Positions 52,167 through 60,968 of a stretch of 64,000 nucleotides of DNA are shown here, one piece after another. The stretch is from Gulosibacter hominis (GTDB lineage: Bacteria > Actinomycetota > Actinomycetes > Actinomycetales > Microbacteriaceae): NCBI RefSeq assembly GCF_904842695.1, contig NZ_CAJGWQ010000009.1:1-64000 (forward strand). Reading direction: 5' to 3'. The notes beneath the pieces are model-generated. The model saw nothing but the letters and a program-made list of their open reading frames with translations. It was not told the DNA's origin and did no database searches. The position numbers and the translations under genes are program-made. Position 1 is the first letter of the stretch. Each line of letters starts with the position of its first letter.

Positions 52167-53474
52167 CTACGGCTGGAGGCGGTTCGGGCCGCGGAACAGG
52201 TAGGTGACCTCGCGCAGGTTGGGCTGGTGGAGCATGAGCATCATCATGCGGGCAAGTCCCATACCGAAACCACCGTGCGGGGGTGCGCCGTAGCGGAAAA
52301 AGTCGAGGTAGAAGCCGAGCTCGTCTGCATCCATCCCCTTTTCGACAACCTGCTGCTCGAGCACATCGATGCGGTGCTCACGCTGCGCACCGGTGGAGAT
52401 TTCGACGCCGTTCCAGATGAGGTCGTACGACTTCGTCAGGGATGCATCGTAGTCATGGCGCATGTGGTAGAACGGCCGGATCGAGGCGGGGTAGTCGGTG
52501 AGGAACACGAACTCGGAGTCATGCTCTTCGAGTGCCCAGCGGCCGATTTCGCGCTCGCCCTCGGGATCCATGTCGAGGTCTTGGCGTTCAAACTTGTGGC
52601 CGCGCGATTCGACAATTTTGCGGGCTTCGAGCAGCGGCACCCGCGGGATGGGGCCGGGAACCTTGATCTCGACACCGAACACGCGCTCGATATCATCGCC
52701 GTGCTTTTCTTTGACTGCGGTGAGGGCGGTGCGCAGGAGCTCTTCCTGCATCTGCATCACGTCTTCGTGCGAGTTGATCCACGAGACCTCGGCATCGACG
52801 CCGGTGAACTCAGTGGCGTGACGTGAAGTGAACGACGGGTCGGCGCGGAACACAGGACCAATTTCGAAGATTCGCCCGAAGCCGGCCGACTGCGCCATCT
52901 GCTTGAAAAACTGCGGTGATTGCGCGAGGTAGGCCTTGCGGTCGAAGTAGCCGACCTCGAATAGCTCGGCCTTGGTTTCGGATGCCGAGGCCATGAGTTT
53001 CGGGGTGAAAATTTCGATGTAGTCGTTCTCGATCCAGTACTGGCGCATCGCGTTAACGAACGTGGTCTGGACGCGGAACATGAGGTTATTGCGCTCGGTG
53101 CGCAGGTCGAGGAAGCGCCAGTCGAGACGCACATCGATGGCGGAATCGTCGGCGATCGGGGTTTCGGGGAGTGCCGCCGACTCAACCGTGATCGACGAGA
53201 TCTTGACCTCGAGGCCGCCGAGCTTCACGCGCTCATCGTGCTTGAGATCGCCCTCGATGGTGAGCATGGTGCCCTTGGCGAGCGGCGAGATGACCTCGCT
53301 AATGTGCTCGCGATCTTCAGTGCGCGGGTTGACGAGCTGGCATGCGCCGGTCTCGTCGTGCAGCACAATGAACTGCACTTTTTTCTGGTCGCGGACGGTG
53401 TCAACCCATCCCTGAACCTTTACTGGGCCTTCTTCGAGGGCGGCAAGCGCCGAAATCACGGTACGTTCAGTCAC
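52167..53474 (-). CDS. aspS: Aspartyl-tRNA synthetase, short archaeal-type
   Basis: A 435-residue class II synthetase. N-terminal OB-fold anticodon-binding domain (VQGWVDTVRDQKKVQFIVLHD), then the catalytic domain with motif 2 FRADPSFTSRHATEFTGVDAE and motif 3 GGFGMGLARMMML. It lacks the GAD insertion of the usual bacterial enzyme (about 590 aa) and so resembles archaeal-type, often non-discriminating AspRS. GTG 53474 lies 7 bases after a -10, so the long frame extension upstream (through repeats) is not translated. Confidence 0.92.
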   Translation of the reverse strand: MTERTVISALAALEEGPVKVQGWVDTVRDQKKVQFIVLHDETGACQLVNPRTEDREHISEVISPLAKGTMLTIEGDLKHDERVKLGGLEVKISSITVESAALPETPIADDSAIDVRLDWRFLDLRTERNNLMFRVQTTFVNAMRQYWIENDYIEIFTPKLMASASETKAELFEVGYFDRKAYLAQSPQFFKQMAQSAGFGRIFEIGPVFRADPSFTSRHATEFTGVDAEVSWINSHEDVMQMQEELLRTALTAVKEKHGDDIERVFGVEIKVPGPIPRVPLLEARKIVESRGHKFERQDLDMDPEGEREIGRWALEEHDSEFVFLTDYPASIRPFYHMRHDYDASLTKSYDLIWNGVEISTGAQREHRIDVLEQQVVEKGMDADELGFYLDFFRYGAPPHGGFGMGLARMMMLMLHQPNLREVTYLFRGPNRLQP

Positions 53475-53481
53475 GCACCTA

Positions 53482-53487
53482 AGCCTA
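53482..53487 (-). promoter_or_regulatory. -10 box for leaderless aspS mRNA
   Basis: On the minus strand TAGGCT is followed by 7 bases and GTG 53474, with no Shine-Dalgarno site. Confidence 0.55.
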
Positions 53488-53556
53488 GTGGTTGCATCTT
53501 GCCGTGAGCACAAAAGCTGGCGGCGCCGCGCGGGTGCGGGAAATGGCACCGCGCGT

Positions 53557-53772
53557 GACGCTCGGGTACACCGCGGATGCTCGGGTACACCGCAATAGCG
53601 GTGTCTCTGAGTCTTTTTGGTGTACCTCAGGCGGAACGGGTGCGCGTGGGCGGGCGCTAACGCGCGGCCACCAGCGGGATGCGCGGGGGATGCAGCGCGA
53701 CGCTCGGGTACACCGCGGATGTTCGGGTACACCGCAGTGGCGGTGTCTCTGCGTGTTTTGGGTGTACCGCAG
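53557..53772. repeat. Pair of 74-bp direct repeats with internal hairpins
   Basis: Copies 53557-53630 and 53699-53772 both begin GACGCTCGGGTACACCGCGG and contain the hairpin ACACCGC-N4-GCGGTGT bordered by GGTACACC and GGTGTACC. Substitutions between copies largely fall in loops. Confidence 0.75.
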
Positions 53773-53847
53773 TGGCAGAAAGGTTGCAGAGTGCGGGCAC
53801 TAGCGGGAAAAGCGCGAGTGGGATGCGCGCGGGGCTGCGCGAAGCGG

Positions 53848-53887
53848 CGAAATGCCGAAATGCCGAAATGCCGAAATGCCGAAATGC
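53848..53887. repeat. 8-bp tandem repeat, 5 units
   Basis: CGAAATGC repeats five times perfectly and ends 2 bases before the pflA stop codon. Length variation would alter the 3' untranslated region, not the protein. Confidence 0.9.
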
Positions 53888-53889
53888 CG

Positions 53890-54732
53890 CTAGTAAACGG
53901 TGAGGCCGCGCTCGCGGAACTGCCCGCGCACCCGCTCGAGCAGCTCAAGCGAGGGCGGCTCAACACCCTCGAGCTGGTATTTGCGGCCGAGCCGCTTCCA
54001 CTTGTCCGCACCCATCTGGTGAAACGGCAGCACCTCGGCACGCGAAAGCGTCGACCAGCGCGCCATGATGTCGGCCACACGCTCAACGTTGTCGAACGCA
54101 TCCGTGTAGCCAGGAACCAGCACGAATCGGCCCCAGATCTCGGTGCCGCTCGCCGCGAGCCGGTCACCAAACTCGATGGTGGGCGCTAGCTGGCGTGAGG
54201 TGATGCGCTCGTAAGTGGCTTCATCCCCCGACTTCACGTCGAGCAGCACCAGGTCGATGTCTGCGAGCATCTCATCGGTGACATTGCGCCCCAAAAACCC
54301 GGATGTATCAATGGTGGTGTGCACTCCGAGCGCTTTTGCCTCGCGCAGCAGTCGAGCCGCAAACTGCGGCTGCTGCAGCACCTCACCACCCGAGAGCGTG
54401 ATCCCGCCGCCGGTGGCATTGAACACGGTGCGGTAGCGTTTGACCAGGCTTACCAGCTCACCCAGCGCCACATCCTGCCCGTCTTTCGCGTACAGCGTGT
54501 CGGGGTTGTGGCAATAGAGACAGCGCAGCGGACATCCCGCGAAAAAGATCGTGAGCCGAGTTCCCGGCCCATCTACCGCGGTGACCAGCTCCCACGAGTG
54601 AACCGACCCGAGCTCACCAGCGCGGATCGTTGACAGCCGCTCATGCCGTTCAAGATCGAGGTCGTCAACGCCGTCAAGGCCCGCGCCAACGCGACGCGGG
54701 CCCTGCGGCAATTCAGTGATGTTGATGGCCAC
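53890..54732 (-). CDS. pflA: Pyruvate formate-lyase activating enzyme
   Basis: A 280-residue radical-SAM enzyme that generates the glycyl radical of pyruvate formate-lyase. The cluster motif CPLRCLYC (C-x3-C-x2-C) lies at about residues 71-78, followed by HNPDT; GGGITLSGGEVL is the SAM motif. Third gene of the pflB-grcA-pflA operon, 11 bases after the glycyl-radical subunit gene. Confidence 0.95.
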   Translation of the reverse strand: MAINITELPQGPRRVGAGLDGVDDLDLERHERLSTIRAGELGSVHSWELVTAVDGPGTRLTIFFAGCPLRCLYCHNPDTLYAKDGQDVALGELVSLVKRYRTVFNATGGGITLSGGEVLQQPQFAARLLREAKALGVHTTIDTSGFLGRNVTDEMLADIDLVLLDVKSGDEATYERITSRQLAPTIEFGDRLAASGTEIWGRFVLVPGYTDAFDNVERVADIMARWSTLSRAEVLPFHQMGADKWKRLGRKYQLEGVEPPSLELLERVRGQFRERGLTVY

Positions 54733-54743
54733 GAGCGAACCGA

Positions 54744-54995
54744 TTAGGCGTGCTGGTGGAAGGTGCGGTTGAGCACGTCGCGCTGCTGCTCGGGAGTGAG
54801 CTTCACAAAGTTCACGGCATAACCCGAAACGCGCACCGTCAGGTTGGGGTATTTCTCGGGGTTCTCCATGGCGTCCTCGAGCGTGTTGCGGTTCAGCACG
54901 TTGATATTGGCGTGGTAGAGACCCGACTCCATATTGTTTTCAGCGCGGTTCGCGCGCATCGAGGCGAGTCGTTCATCAAAGCTTTTAACCGACAT
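54744..54995 (-). CDS. grcA: Glycyl-radical subunit of split pyruvate formate-lyase (GrcA-like)
   Basis: An 83-residue protein. After about 24 residues it matches the C-terminus of Pfl[21 protein letters not shown], then [12 protein letters not shown] with the radical Gly58, then [14 protein letters not shown]. The main pflB gene lacks exactly this part. AGGAG lies 8 bases upstream of the ATG, and the reading frame differs from pflB, so it is an independent gene 11 bases after pflB and not a sequencing frameshift in a single protein. It resembles E. coli YfiD/GrcA in size. Confidence 0.93.
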   Translation of the reverse strand: MSVKSFDERLASMRANRAENNMESGLYHANINVLNRNTLEDAMENPEKYPNLTVRVSGYAVNFVKLTPEQQRDVLNRTFHQHA

Positions 54996-55006
54996 TGTTG
55001 ATTCTC

Positions 55007-57106
55007 CTAATCCTGCATGACGAAGCCGGCGTCGAGGATGCCGACCAGGTTTTGTACGCGTTCGTCAGGGGTGCGTCCCAGCCCCTGCGGGGTGATGGTG
55101 TTGGTGAGTGAGATGCCGTCGAGGGCATCGTTGTAGTCGAGCTTGCCGACGCTGAGCATCGACGCGACCATGCCGTGCGTGTCCATGGCGTTCTCGGGGT
55201 TGGCGCCCGGCGAGAACGGGGTGCCGGCCACGTGCCCTGAGGGGAACGAACCGGTGTTCTTGCCGTACACAACATTCGAGGTGATGGTCAGCACCGACTG
55301 CGTGGGAATCGCATCGCGGTACATCGGCACCTCCTTGAGCTTGCTCATGATGGTGTGCACGACAGTGGCGGCAATATCGTCAGCCCGGTCATCATCGTTG
55401 CCGTACACCGGGAACTCTCCCTCAGTGATGTAGTCGACCACGAGCCCGGTTTCGTCACGCACGGGGGTGACCTTGGCGTACTTAATTGCCGCGAGCGAGT
55501 CGGCCACGATCGACAGGCCGGCGATACCGCATCCCATGGTGCGCACGATTTCGCTGTCGTGCAGCGCCATCTCGATGGCCTCGTAGGCGTAGCGGTCGTG
55601 GCAGTAGTGGATGATGTTGAGGGCCTCAACATAGGTGCCAATAACCCAGTCGAGCATGTGCTCATAGCGTTCCCACACATCGTCAAAGTCGAGCGGGCCG
55701 TCACCCTGCACCGGCTCGTAGCCCTCGACGATCTGCTTACCGCTCATCTCATCGCGACCGCCGTTAATGGCGTACAGCAGTGCCTTCGCGGCGTTGACGC
55801 GGGCGCCGAAAAACTGCATCTGGCGGCCCACACGCATGGGCGAGACGCAGCAGGCGATTGCCGCATCGTCACCCCACTGCTCGCGAATCTGACGATCGGA
55901 TTCATACTGCAGCGACGAGGTTTCGATCGATACTTTCGAGCAAAAATCCTTGTACCCCTGGGGGAGGTCTGGGTCCCAGAAGATGGTGATGTTCGGTTCG
56001 GGTGCCGGGCCGAGGCTCATCAGCGTCTGCAGCAGCCGGAACGAGGTCTTGGAGACCAGCGAGCGGCCGTCCTCACCGAAACCGGCATCTGTCCAGGTGG
56101 CCCAGTAGGGGTCGCCCGAAAAGATTTGGTCATACGAAATGGTGCGCAGGAACCGCACGATGCGCAGCTTGATCACCAGCGCATCAATGATTTCCTGGGC
56201 TTCCGATTCGGTGAGGGTGCCCTCGGCGAAGTCACGCTCAAAGTAGATGTCAAAAAATGCCGAGAGGCGGCCGAACGACATCGCGGCCCCATCCTGGCTT
56301 TTTACCGCGGCGAGGTAGGCCATATAGGTCCACTGCACCGCTTCTTTAGCGTTTCGTGCCGGGCGGCCGAGCTCGAGCCCGTACATCTCGCCCAGGTGCA
56401 GCAGCTTTTTCAGCGCCTTGATCTGCTCGGAGTGCTCTTCGCGGTAGCGGGCCCAGTGTTCGCTGAACGGCTTGTCTGCCACCGCGTCTTTGGCGTGTTG
56501 TTTTTCTTCGATCAGCGCGTCAACACCGTAGAGCGCTACGCGGCGATAGTCACCGATGATGCGGCCGCGCCCGTAGGCGTCGGGCAGGCCGGTGATGATG
56601 TGCGAGCTGCGGGCGGCACGGATGCGCGGGGTGTAAATGTCAAAAACGGCATCGTTGTGTGTCTTGCGGTACCGGGTGAAGATGCGCTCGACATCGGGAT
56701 TGACCTCTTTGCCCGCCTCTTCGATCGCGGTGCGAACCATGCGCCAACCGCCGAACGGCATCATGGCGCGTTTGAGGGGAACATCGGTTTGCAGACCGAC
56801 GATCACGTCATCGTCCTCGCTGATGTAGCCAGCGGGGAACGCATCAATATCCGAAGGGGTGTCGGTGTCGACGTCGTAAACGCGCTTGCGGCGTTCAACC
56901 GACAGATAGTCGCGCTCGAGCGTGTCCCACACGCGCAGCGTCTTTTCGGTTGGCCCCTCGAGGAAACTCGCGTCGCCGTCGTAGGGCGTGTAGTTGCGCT
57001 GGATGAAATCGCGCACGTCGATCGACTCGTTCCAAACGCCCGGGGCGAAGCCTCGCCAGGCTGGTTCGGTGGTGATGTCGAGGTGAGAAAACTGCGGCTG
57101 AGTCAT
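55007..57106 (-). CDS. pflB: Pyruvate formate-lyase, catalytic subunit without glycyl-radical domain
   Basis: A 699-residue enzyme (a full PflB is about 760) splitting pyruvate and CoA into acetyl-CoA and formate under anoxia. The catalytic pair Cys419-Cys420 lies in [32 protein letters not shown] is conserved. The chain stops at [13 protein letters not shown], where E. coli PflB continues into the RVSGY segment; that segment is encoded by the next gene. First gene of the operon. ATG 57106 preceded by GAGAG. No formate transporter is seen nearby. Confidence 0.94.
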   Translation of the reverse strand: MTQPQFSHLDITTEPAWRGFAPGVWNESIDVRDFIQRNYTPYDGDASFLEGPTEKTLRVWDTLERDYLSVERRKRVYDVDTDTPSDIDAFPAGYISEDDDVIVGLQTDVPLKRAMMPFGGWRMVRTAIEEAGKEVNPDVERIFTRYRKTHNDAVFDIYTPRIRAARSSHIITGLPDAYGRGRIIGDYRRVALYGVDALIEEKQHAKDAVADKPFSEHWARYREEHSEQIKALKKLLHLGEMYGLELGRPARNAKEAVQWTYMAYLAAVKSQDGAAMSFGRLSAFFDIYFERDFAEGTLTESEAQEIIDALVIKLRIVRFLRTISYDQIFSGDPYWATWTDAGFGEDGRSLVSKTSFRLLQTLMSLGPAPEPNITIFWDPDLPQGYKDFCSKVSIETSSLQYESDRQIREQWGDDAAIACCVSPMRVGRQMQFFGARVNAAKALLYAINGGRDEMSGKQIVEGYEPVQGDGPLDFDDVWERYEHMLDWVIGTYVEALNIIHYCHDRYAYEAIEMALHDSEIVRTMGCGIAGLSIVADSLAAIKYAKVTPVRDETGLVVDYITEGEFPVYGNDDDRADDIAATVVHTIMSKLKEVPMYRDAIPTQSVLTITSNVVYGKNTGSFPSGHVAGTPFSPGANPENAMDTHGMVASMLSVGKLDYNDALDGISLTNTITPQGLGRTPDERVQNLVGILDAGFVMQD

Positions 57107-57253
57107 TGCATCACTACTCTCGTTGCGTCGTTGTGGATGCTCTGGATGGCCTCGTAAGCCCTCCGGCTCTAGTTTACGCGCTTACGGGCCGGAAATCCTT
57201 GGTAAAAAGGCGCCCCGAGCGGTGTGCATCGGATGCGTCGGCGGTGGCACATC

Positions 57254-57259
57254 TAGACT
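57254..57259 (+). promoter_or_regulatory. -10 box for leaderless phosphatase mRNA
   Basis: TAGACT is followed by 8 bases and ATG 57268; no Shine-Dalgarno site. Confidence 0.45.
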
Positions 57260-57267
57260 GCATCGGT

Positions 57268-57903
57268 ATGCGAGAACAGCGGATTTTTTTGGTGCGTCAC
57301 GGTGAGGTCGATAACCCCGACCACGTGCTGTACGAGCGGCTACCCGGCTATGGATTGAGCGATCGTGGCGCGGCCATGGCACAGCTGGCGGCCGACTACC
57401 TGGCTGGCGTCACCGAGAATCCGAAACTCGTGGTGTCGCCGCTGCAGCGCACCCGTGAGTCAATGGCGCCGATCGAACGCGCCTTCGGAGTGAGCGCTGA
57501 AGCAGATGAGCGGGTTATTGAACCGTGGAACCGGTTTGCCGGTACTCGCATCAGCACCGCGCTGAAATCGCCGCGCAATTGGCCACTGGTGCGCAACCCG
57601 CTGCGGCCGAGCTGGGGTGAGCCGTTTCGCAGCATTGCTGACCGGATGCTTACGGCACTGCGCGATCAGGCCGTCGCGGCTGCGGGGCGCGATGTTATCG
57701 TGGTTAGTCACCAACTGCCGATTTGGATGGTGCATCGCGCCGTAACACAGCAGCGGCTGGCACATCATCCGGGTCGCCGCCGCTGCGCGCTTTCGAGCGT
57801 GACGACGCTGCAGTACCACCCCGCCACCGACCTGCAGGAAATCGATTACTGCGAACCCGCAGCCGAACTGCTGGTTGGGGCCACTGACCTTGGAGCCGTG
57901 TGA
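57268..57903 (+). CDS. Histidine phosphatase family protein
   Basis: A 211-residue phosphoglycerate-mutase-like phosphatase with RHG motif VRHGEVDNPDH at the N-terminus, PLQRTRES, and the second catalytic His in VVSHQLPIW. Substrates are unpredictable. It begins the cytochrome c maturation operon, overlapping the TlpA-like gene by 4 bases, a conserved actinobacterial neighbourhood. Confidence 0.92.
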   Translation: MREQRIFLVRHGEVDNPDHVLYERLPGYGLSDRGAAMAQLAADYLAGVTENPKLVVSPLQRTRESMAPIERAFGVSAEADERVIEPWNRFAGTRISTALKSPRNWPLVRNPLRPSWGEPFRSIADRMLTALRDQAVAAAGRDVIVVSHQLPIWMVHRAVTQQRLAHHPGRRRCALSSVTTLQYHPATDLQEIDYCEPAAELLVGATDLGAV

Positions 57904-58505
57904 ACCGATACACCGCCCGCCGTATGAGCGCGGCAGCCGCCCTGCTGCTGGTCGCGGGAACGCTCGCTGGCTGTACGAATGACTCGCTCGCTGACAAGTA
58001 CGCTGCTTCGGAAGAGCAGGGATATGTGGCCGGCGACGGTTCGTGGCAGGAGTTTGCTCCCGGCGAGCGTGCCGCACCGGTTGTGTATGGAGGCACCACC
58101 TCCGACGGCGCCACGATCTCGAGCGATGAGCTCGCCGGCGATGTGGTTGTGGTCAATTTTTGGTACGCCGCCTGCCCTCCCTGCCGGGCAGAAGCTGAAG
58201 ATCTCGAGAAGGTGCATCAAAAATATGCCGAACAGCGGGTGCACTTCGTTGGGGTCAATGTCTACGACCAGGCCGAAACCATCAATTCGTTTAATAGCGA
58301 GTTTGGTGTGACTTACCCGTCGATCATTGATGTCAATGACGCCGAGGTGCGGCTCGCTTTCGCCGATAATGTGCCGCCGCAGGCGATCCCCTCAACCCTC
58401 GTGCTCGACCGCGAGGGGCGGGTGGCCGCGGTGATCCGCGGTGTTGCCGATCCGTCGGTGCTCGGGGCGATGATTGATCGGGTGCTCGAAGAAAACGCTG
58501 CTTGA
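57900..58505 (+). CDS. TlpA/ResA-like thiol-disulfide lipoprotein
   Basis: A 201-residue extracytoplasmic thioredoxin-fold protein. Lipobox GTLAGC (Cys about 25), redox motif CPPC in WYAACPPCRAEAE, and cis-Pro in VPPQAIPSTLVLD. It should reduce the haem-binding cysteines of apocytochrome c, receiving electrons from CcdA. GTG start overlaps the phosphatase stop; stop overlaps ccdA by 1 base. Confidence 0.93.
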   Translation: MNRYTARRMSAAAALLLVAGTLAGCTNDSLADKYAASEEQGYVAGDGSWQEFAPGERAAPVVYGGTTSDGATISSDELAGDVVVVNFWYAACPPCRAEAEDLEKVHQKYAEQRVHFVGVNVYDQAETINSFNSEFGVTYPSIIDVNDAEVRLAFADNVPPQAIPSTLVLDREGRVAAVIRGVADPSVLGAMIDRVLEENAA

Positions 58506-59341
58506 TGATTGAGGTTTTGGCTGCGTCGCCCGGCGAAATAATCGTCAGCGGGCAGCTTGTGGTGGCGCTTCCGCTGGCACTTTTGGCGGGATTGGTTTCG
58601 TTTGCATCCCCCTGCGTGCTGCCGGTGGTGCCGGCCTATCTGGGGCTGATTGGCGCAACCACCGAGGGTGCGGCCGCCGAGGGCGCGGTCGCGCGTGCGG
58701 CATCGGATGCAGACAACACCGGCGCTAAAAAAAGCGCCGCCAGCGCTGTGACGCAGCAGCGCCGCGACGGCGGCCGGGTGGTGCTCGGGTCGCTGCTATT
58801 TGTGCTCGGCTTTTCGGTGATCTACGTGATTACGGGGGCCGCTTTCGGGCAGCTCGGGGTGCTGTTTTTGCGCTGGCAAGATCCGATTACCCGGGTGCTG
58901 GGCGTTGTCGTCATGCTCATGGGTGTCGTATTTCTCGGCCTGGTGACCCCACTGCAGCGCACACTGCGATTGCGCGCCGCCCCCGCGGGGCTGCTGGGAG
59001 CGCCGCTATTGGGCATGGTGTTTGGGCTGGGCTGGGCGCCATGTTTGGGACCGACGCTCGTAGCCATCCAATCGCTGTCGTTTCAAGAGGCGTCTGCGTG
59101 GCGAGGCGCGCTGCTGGCCTTCGCCTACTGCCTGGGCTTGGGGGCGCCTTTTGTGCTGGCGGCTTTCGGCTGGCAGGCGGCGACCCGCTGGCTTGGCTGG
59201 CTGAAGCGGCATGTGCGCATCATCAATATCATCGGGGGTAGCATCCTGGTGCTCATCGGTCTGCTGATGGTGACCGGCGCCTGGAGTGCCCTCATCTCGC
59301 AACTCGGAGCAGTACTTCCCGGCTATGTCACACCAATCTGA
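58505..59341 (+). CDS. ccdA: Cytochrome c biogenesis protein CcdA
   Basis: A 278-residue membrane protein with about six hydrophobic helices, carrying electrons from thioredoxin across the membrane. Redox Cys are visible in FASPCVLPVVPAYLG and FGLGWAPCLGPTL. An Ala-rich loop of about 40 residues lies between helices 1 and 2. It overlaps resB by 17 bases. Confidence 0.94.
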   Translation: MIEVLAASPGEIIVSGQLVVALPLALLAGLVSFASPCVLPVVPAYLGLIGATTEGAAAEGAVARAASDADNTGAKKSAASAVTQQRRDGGRVVLGSLLFVLGFSVIYVITGAAFGQLGVLFLRWQDPITRVLGVVVMLMGVVFLGLVTPLQRTLRLRAAPAGLLGAPLLGMVFGLGWAPCLGPTLVAIQSLSFQEASAWRGALLAFAYCLGLGAPFVLAAFGWQAATRWLGWLKRHVRIINIIGGSILVLIGLLMVTGAWSALISQLGAVLPGYVTPI

Positions 59342-60968
59342 TTCCGCACCCGCTGTCGAACGCTCGGCCGCGAAATCTGCGCGAGCATCCCGCACGAACA
59401 ATCCGCTGGTGCGCGGCTGGCGCAGTGCCTGGGCGTGGCTTACGAGCATGCGCACGGCACTCATTTTGCTGCTGATGCTGGCGGTTGCGGCGGTGCCCGG
59501 GTCGCTCGTGCCGCAGCGTTCGAGCGACCCGAATGGTGTCACCACCTGGTTTAACGACAAGCCCGAGATCGCAGCGCTGCTCGACAAATTGCAGTTGTTC
59601 AACGTCTACACATCGTGGTGGTTTTCGGCCATCTACGTGCTGCTTTTTGTGTCGCTGGTCGGCTGTATCGTGCCCCGGCTGGTGCACCACTGGAAGGCGC
59701 TGCGGTCGGCTCCGCCGCGCACCCCGGCACGGCTATCGCGCCTGGATGCGTATGCGACAGTGCGGCTGGATGAGCGCTGGGCCGGGCGCGAGGCCGAGAT
59801 CGTCGCGGCGGCAAAAGAGGTATTGGGCCGGCGGCGCTATCGCGTTGCCGACTATGAGTCGCGCGGGACTGTTTCGGTGTCGGCAGAGCGCGGCTATTTG
59901 CGCGAGACCGGCAACCTGCTGTTTCACGGCGGGATGCTCGGGCTGATCGTGTCGGTCGGCTTGCTTTCTGGGTTCAACTGGCACGGCCAGCGGGTGCTGG
60001 TTGAGGGACAAACGTTCGTGAACGGCCTGGTGAGCTATTCATCCTTCAGCCCCGATCGTTTTTTTAGCCCCGACCAGCTGAAACCCTTTTCGTTGCGTCT
60101 CGAAAAACTTGACGTCACCTACGAAACTCAAGACCAAGAGCATCTGGGTCTACCGCTTGACTATGACGCGCATGTCACGGTGCAGCTGCCGGGTGAGGAG
60201 CCGAGCAAACACAACGTCAAGGTCAACTCGCCCCTGCGAATCGACGGCAACGATATTTATTTGCTCGCCAACGGTTATGCGCCCACCATCACGGTGCGCA
60301 ACCCTGCCGGTGAGGTGGTTTTTCGCGACCCGATCGTGTTCATTCCGCAAGACCAGTTCCTCACCTCTACCGGTGTGGTGAAGGTGCCGGATGGACTTTC
60401 AGAGCAGGTGGGGATGCTCGGCTTTTTTTATCCGTCGGCTCACGAACTTGAGTCGGGTGCGTTCGCATCCGATCATCAAGACCTGCGCAACCCGCTGCTG
60501 ACCCTCAATGTCTATACGGGTGATCTCGGTCTCGACACGGGAATGCCGGTGTCGGTGTATTCGCTCGACACCGAAAACCTCACGCCGATTGCCGCGCGCG
60601 ATCTCGATGTGAAGCCGCTGCAATTGCATCCCGGTGAGACGGTCGAGCTGCCGAACGGGCTCGGCACCATCACGATGGATGCCGAGATTCACCGCTATGC
60701 CTCATTTGACGTGCACAGCGACCACACTCGCATTCCCGGCGGTATTTTTGTGGCGTTGAGCATCCTCGGGCTGATCGGTTCGCTGCTAGTGCCGCGTCGC
60801 CGTGTGTGGGTGGCGGCTCGTGAACACGAGGGTGGTGTGCTCGTCGAATATGCCGGGCTTGCCCGTGGTGAAGACCATCAGCTCGCTCGCGCGGTCAACT
60901 CACTCGTGGACGAGCACACGGCGGTGCTTGTATCCTGGAAGGCAGACTCTCGAAGGGATCCACAGTGA
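59325..60968 (+). CDS. resB: Cytochrome c biogenesis protein ResB
   Basis: A 547-residue protein of System II haem delivery. Three membrane helices near the N-terminus (about 40-62, 92-112, 190-212), a large extracytoplasmic domain (about 215-475) and a last helix (about 470-490), the ResB/Ccs1 layout. ATG 59325 overlaps the 3' end of ccdA and the stop overlaps ccsB, so translation is coupled. Confidence 0.93.
   Translation: MSHQSDSAPAVERSAAKSARASRTNNPLVRGWRSAWAWLTSMRTALILLLMLAVAAVPGSLVPQRSSDPNGVTTWFNDKPEIAALLDKLQLFNVYTSWWFSAIYVLLFVSLVGCIVPRLVHHWKALRSAPPRTPARLSRLDAYATVRLDERWAGREAEIVAAAKEVLGRRRYRVADYESRGTVSVSAERGYLRETGNLLFHGGMLGLIVSVGLLSGFNWHGQRVLVEGQTFVNGLVSYSSFSPDRFFSPDQLKPFSLRLEKLDVTYETQDQEHLGLPLDYDAHVTVQLPGEEPSKHNVKVNSPLRIDGNDIYLLANGYAPTITVRNPAGEVVFRDPIVFIPQDQFLTSTGVVKVPDGLSEQVGMLGFFYPSAHELESGAFASDHQDLRNPLLTLNVYTGDLGLDTGMPVSVYSLDTENLTPIAARDLDVKPLQLHPGETVELPNGLGTITMDAEIHRYASFDVHSDHTRIPGGIFVALSILGLIGSLLVPRRRVWVAAREHEGGVLVEYAGLARGEDHQLARAVNSLVDEHTAVLVSWKADSRRDPQ

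Larger units (their letters stand above)
53475..53889. other. Repeat-rich intergenic between aspS and pflA
   Basis: No gene is supported. It holds a pair of 74-bp direct repeats with internal palindromes (53557-53630 and 53699-53772) and, at the pflA end, an 8-bp tandem repeat. Open frames across it are repeat artefacts. Confidence 0.6.

Noticed and set aside
53557-53772. CRISPR-like repeats
   Set aside because: Only two copies, 74 bp long, with internal hairpins and no regular spacers or cas genes.
53475-54170. Long upstream extension of the aspS reading frame
   Set aside because: It runs through 74-bp repeats and the 8-bp microsatellite, partly overlaps pflA, has no AspRS-like sequence, and a -10 box lies 7 bases before GTG 53474.
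54744-57106. Frameshift in a single pflB gene instead of a split
   Set aside because: There is a clear in-frame stop, an 11-base gap, a strong AGGAG and a 24-residue novel N-terminus on the small gene.
55355-57157. 600-codon open frame antisense to pflB
   Set aside because: Shadow of a well-supported gene; no domain features.
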